A stretch of DNA of 59,739 nucleotides from Oceanisphaera marina (GTDB taxonomy: Bacteria > Pseudomonadota > Gammaproteobacteria > Enterobacterales > Aeromonadaceae). Shown here in pieces: positions 57,321 through 59,739 of this stretch. The stretch covers positions 1-59,739 of the forward strand of contig NZ_BMKE01000022.1 of the NCBI RefSeq assembly GCF_014643915.1, in the 5' to 3' direction. Position numbers and translations under genes: made by a program. The first letter of the stretch is position 1; each line of letters starts with the position of its first letter. The notes beneath the pieces were generated by a model, which was given only the letters and a program-made list of their open reading frames with translations, did no database searches and had not been told where the DNA came from.

Positions 57321-58439
57321 TTATGTGAATTGGGTGGTCAACTTGAGCCAGTTACGGCGTTGAGTGGTAAAGGCGGCTTTCAGCTCGTCGCAGGTCAGCC
57401 GCAGTCGCAGTTCTTCATATTTGCAGCGAACGGCCTTTTTCTTCAGCTCCAGCAAATGCTTGCGCACCTGATAGTAGCTTTTAAGGTGTTGCAGCAAACG
57501 CTCGTATTCACTGTGCAGCAATGCCAGCCACTGCTCGGTATCGGCATTTTGCTGACGCTTCATGATTTTTTGCCGGGCGATTTCGAAGCGGCGCTCCAGC
57601 TGAGCCTGCTCGATACGCTCTTGCGGGCAGGTACGCAGACGGGAGGTCAGTTTTAACCAGCTCATGCTGCGGATCAGCCATTTGGTGGGATCGTAATGCC
57701 ACCAGCGAATGCCGTTGCGATAGTCGGTTTCAAACAAATGATGAAAGTTATGGTAACCCTCGCCAAAGGTCAGCACCGCCAGCAGGTCGTTATCCCGTGC
57801 TGAATTCTTGCTGGTATAGGGCTGACGGCCCCAGAAATGCGCCAACGAATTAATGAAAAAGGTGACATGGTGACCCAGAAACAAGCGCAGGCCTCCGGCC
57901 AATAACAGCATGCCCCAGATGTCGCCGTGCCAGAACCCCAGCAACAGCGGCAGGCCGATATTCATCAGCAGGGTGAGTACCAGATAATGCTTATGCTGAA
58001 ACTGCAGTATGCGATTGCGTTTAAGATCGGCGATATTGCTATCGTCCGGGGAGTGGTAGTGGCGCAGCATCCAGCCCATGTGCGAGAACCAGAGTCCTCG
58101 GCTGGCGGAATAGGGATCTTTGTCAATATCGTCAACATGGCGATGATGGCGGCGGTGATCGGCGCACCAATGGTAGGCGGAGTTTTGCAACGACAGGGCG
58201 CCACCCAATGCAAATATCCATTGCAGCAGCGGATGAGCCTCATAAGCCTTGTGGGCCCAAAGGCGATGGTAGCCGCCGGTAATAGACAGGCAGCTATAAC
58301 TGAACAACAACAGCATGGCGAGCCATTGCCAACCATCATAGCCATGGGTCAGACCGTACCAGGGGACCAATACCAAGGCCGCCAGCCCCGTGCCTGTAAA
58401 GACGGCCAGGTTGGTCCAGATTAGAGGAGGTTTATGCAT
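57321..58439 (-). CDS. Delta-9-type fatty-acid (acyl-CoA) desaturase with C-terminal helical extension
   Basis: 372 residues from ATG 58439. The three histidine boxes of membrane di-iron desaturases are HRLWAH (58-63), HRRHH (95-99) and HNFHH (230-234), with four membrane helices. Acts on saturated acyl chains using O2 and electrons. Residues about 270-372 form a charged, predicted coiled-coil extension absent from typical 270-300-residue enzymes. Divergent from fabR, whose product may repress it through a palindrome 16 bases upstream of the start. Confidence 0.88.
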   Translation of the reverse strand: MHKPPLIWTNLAVFTGTGLAALVLVPWYGLTHGYDGWQWLAMLLLFSYSCLSITGGYHRLWAHKAYEAHPLLQWIFALGGALSLQNSAYHWCADHRRHHRHVDDIDKDPYSASRGLWFSHMGWMLRHYHSPDDSNIADLKRNRILQFQHKHYLVLTLLMNIGLPLLLGFWHGDIWGMLLLAGGLRLFLGHHVTFFINSLAHFWGRQPYTSKNSARDNDLLAVLTFGEGYHNFHHLFETDYRNGIRWWHYDPTKWLIRSMSWLKLTSRLRTCPQERIEQAQLERRFEIARQKIMKRQQNADTEQWLALLHSEYERLLQHLKSYYQVRKHLLELKKKAVRCKYEELRLRLTCDELKAAFTTQRRNWLKLTTQFT

Positions 58440-58454
58440 CTTGAATATCCATTG

Positions 58455-58472
58455 AGCGAACAGATGTACACC
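58455..58472. promoter_or_regulatory. Candidate FabR-type operator
   Basis: AGCGAACAGATGTACACC resembles the AGCG(A/T)ACA-NN-TGT palindromes recognised by FabR/DesT proteins. The left half is good, the right half only partly symmetric. It sits in the desaturase-fabR divergent gap. The consensus is recalled from memory. Confidence 0.4.
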
Positions 58473-58584
58473 ATTTTCGGCTGTAATGACGACCAACGTC
58501 AATCAAAAATTAAACTAACGAAGCTGACCCCATGACGACAAAGGGGTATGATCCAATTATTAACATGTTAGATTTGGGTGTGCC

Positions 58585-59196
58585 GTGGGCATTCGCGCTG
58601 AACAAAAAGAAAAAACCCGCCGTACTCTGATTGAAGCCGCTTTTAGTCAATTGAGTGCCGAGCGCAGTTTTTCCAGCCTGAGCCTGCGCGAAGTGGCGCG
58701 GGAAGCCGGGTTGGCGCCTACCTCTTTTTATCGCCATTTTAAAGATATGGAAGAGCTGGGACTCACTTTAGTCGATGAAGGTGGGCTTACCCTCAGACAA
58801 TTGATGCGTCAGGCTCGTCAGCGCATTGCCGATGGTGGTAGTGTTATTCAAATATCGATAAAAACCTTTATGGAGTTTATCGAGCGAAGCCCGGATGTGT
58901 TCCGCCTGTTGTTGCGGGAGCGCTCGGGTACGTCGGCAGCATTTCGCCAGGCGGTGGCTCGTGAAATACAGCATTTTACGGCCGAGCTAACAGATTATCT
59001 GGAAGAAAAACAGCAAACTAGCCGAAGCTATGCCGAAATGCAGGCCCAGGCGATGGTGACCATCGTATTCAGTGCCGGGGCAGAAGCGCTGGATATGAAC
59101 GAGAGTGAGCGGGCGGCGTTGGCCGAACGTATGACCTTGCAACTGCGGATCATTGCCAAGGGCGCAGATGCATATAATAAAGCAAAGAGGCTTTAG
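58585..59196 (+). CDS. fabR: FabR, TetR-type repressor of unsaturated fatty-acid synthesis
   Basis: 203 residues matching E. coli FabR almost throughout, for instance the DNA-binding helix region [20 protein letters not shown] and [16 protein letters not shown]. FabR senses the unsaturated to saturated acyl ratio and represses fabA/fabB. GTG start at 58585, as in the family alignment ([13 protein letters not shown]). yijD follows 24 bases later as in enterobacteria. Divergent desaturase suggests an added target. Confidence 0.94.
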   Translation: MGIRAEQKEKTRRTLIEAAFSQLSAERSFSSLSLREVAREAGLAPTSFYRHFKDMEELGLTLVDEGGLTLRQLMRQARQRIADGGSVIQISIKTFMEFIERSPDVFRLLLRERSGTSAAFRQAVAREIQHFTAELTDYLEEKQQTSRSYAEMQAQAMVTIVFSAGAEALDMNESERAALAERMTLQLRIIAKGADAYNKAKRL

Positions 59197-59220
59197 GCCC
59201 TATAATTAGGAAGGATGACC

Positions 59221-59598
59221 ATGTCAGTAAATAAACCCATACGTCGCAAACCTATCTTGTTGGCGCTGTTAGTTGGTCTGTGCGGTAATGCGACATTAGC
59301 TACCTTGAGTGTTAGCCAGCTGGCGTTTTCTATATTTCCTATCATAGCGTTGGCGCTGGCCGCCCGTATGCTATATCAGGAATACCTGAGTGCGCCCATG
59401 GAAGGCGATACCCCGCTATGTACCTTGATCGCCTTTTTGATTGGGGTCTTTGGTTATTCTGCATTCCTGCGCACCCAGTTCCCGGAAATGGGCACCAACT
59501 ATCTGTCGGTGATGATCAGCCTGATTCTGGTTATCTGGCTGGCATTGAAAATGGGTGTAGCGGCACGTCCTCTGGTTGAAGAAGACGCAAAGTCATAA
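59221..59598 (+). CDS. yijD: YijD-family inner-membrane protein
   Basis: 125 residues, four membrane segments, homologous to E. coli YijD and always next to fabR. Function unknown, possibly membrane-lipid related by context. AGGAAGG directly precedes the ATG at 59215 and is six bases from the one at 59221, so the latter is chosen. Confidence 0.88.
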   Translation: MSVNKPIRRKPILLALLVGLCGNATLATLSVSQLAFSIFPIIALALAARMLYQEYLSAPMEGDTPLCTLIAFLIGVFGYSAFLRTQFPEMGTNYLSVMISLILVIWLALKMGVAARPLVEEDAKS

Positions 59599-59630
59599 GA
59601 CTCGCCCGACCGTCGATATAAAAGCCCGCC

Positions 59631-59687
59631 ACTCGGCTAACACCATTCAGTTAAGCGTGTTTAGACTGAATGGTGTACCGAGTTTTT
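59631..59687 (+). terminator. Terminator of fabR-yijD
   Basis: ACTCGG plus ACACCATTCAGT pair with ACTGAATGGTGT plus CCGAG, ending in TTTTT: a two-segment stem of about 17 bp. Confidence 0.82.
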
Positions 59688-59695
59688 GATATCCG

Positions 59696-59727
59696 AACGG
59701 TCCTACTCTTGGGCCGTTTTCTTTTTT
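59696..59727 (+). terminator. Second, tandem terminator
   Basis: AACGGTCC pairs with GGGCCGTT (one G-T pair) and is followed by TTTCTTTTTT, nine bases after the first terminator. Confidence 0.65.
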
Positions 59728-59739
59728 CAGGCAGAATAT

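Overview
The window reads as a chromosomal segment of a marine or halotolerant gammaproteobacterium. FabR-YijD, YdbH-YnbE-YdbL, RNase II, CysP/CysM and a PatZ-type acetyltransferase all resemble enterobacterial and Aeromonadales proteins. Together with a TMA monooxygenase, a Na+/glutamate symporter and a Na+-dependent NSS transporter, they suggest an Oceanimonas/Oceanisphaera/Zobellella-like lineage. That placement is inferred from protein resemblance only; no 16S sequence is present. The window opens on the last ~60 bases of a 5S rRNA gene and its terminator, so a ribosomal operon lies just to the left.

Layout. 0.2-3.7 kb: patZ and a LysE/RhtB exporter. 3.7-8.5 kb: sulfur assimilation, with cysM converging on a cysPTWA sulfate/thiosulfate transport operon. 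9-12 kb: rnb and a MenC-like protein whose active-site lysines appear to be lost. 12.1-18.6 kb: a TPP riboswitch followed by a tightly packed thiamine operon, thiC-thiDE(fusion)-thiF-thiS-thiG-thiH. 18.6-23 kb: a UbiA-family prenyltransferase, a TM2 protein, a divergent TetR/HPP pair with two operator-like palindromes, and a lipoprotein-type phospholipase D (ClsC-like). 23.1-26.3 kb: thiM and a second, different thiE (salvage), then a trimethylamine monooxygenase. 26.3-29 kb: a structured repeat and the pxpABC 5-oxoprolinase operon. 29.5-36.7 kb: a TerC/CBS/CorC protein, a candidate 24-codon gene, ZntB, an Atm1-type ABC exporter, several DUF proteins and a lipocalin. 36.8-39.4 kb: cytochrome c', cytochrome b561, YceI and a second cytochrome b. 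39.6-41.9 kb: a lipoprotein, a small membrane protein and an EEP-family hydrolase. 42.3-45.3 kb: IclR regulator, hutG, gltS. 45.4-47.5 kb: a WYL-type regulator followed by an ftsZ gene lying outside any dcw context. 47.7-50.6 kb: M14 peptidase, SirB2, DUF411, DUF2500. 50.7-55.4 kb: ydbH-ynbE-ydbL and a secreted oligopeptidase B. 55.4-59.6 kb: the second copy of the structured repeat, an NSS transporter, a fatty-acid desaturase divergent from fabR-yijD, and tandem terminators.

Thiamine is supplied two ways: de novo through the riboswitch-controlled operon, where one polypeptide carries both HMP-P kinase and TMP synthase, and by salvage through ThiM plus a free-standing ThiE of another subtype. 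Sulfate uptake and cysteine synthesis sit together but on opposite strands, with a shared terminator.

The items I would look at first are: (1) the orphan FtsZ paralogue downstream of a WYL regulator, with an intrinsic terminator directly in front of the ftsZ ribosome-binding site; (2) a ~175-bp dispersed repeat, two inverted copies 29 kb apart, whose hairpins carry compensatory base changes and whose edge resembles a Tn5/IS50 outer end; (3) the MenC-like protein lacking catalytic lysines; (4) the desaturase with a ~100-residue helical tail and a FabR-like site. I found no CRISPR array, no prophage, no intact insertion sequence and no tRNA.
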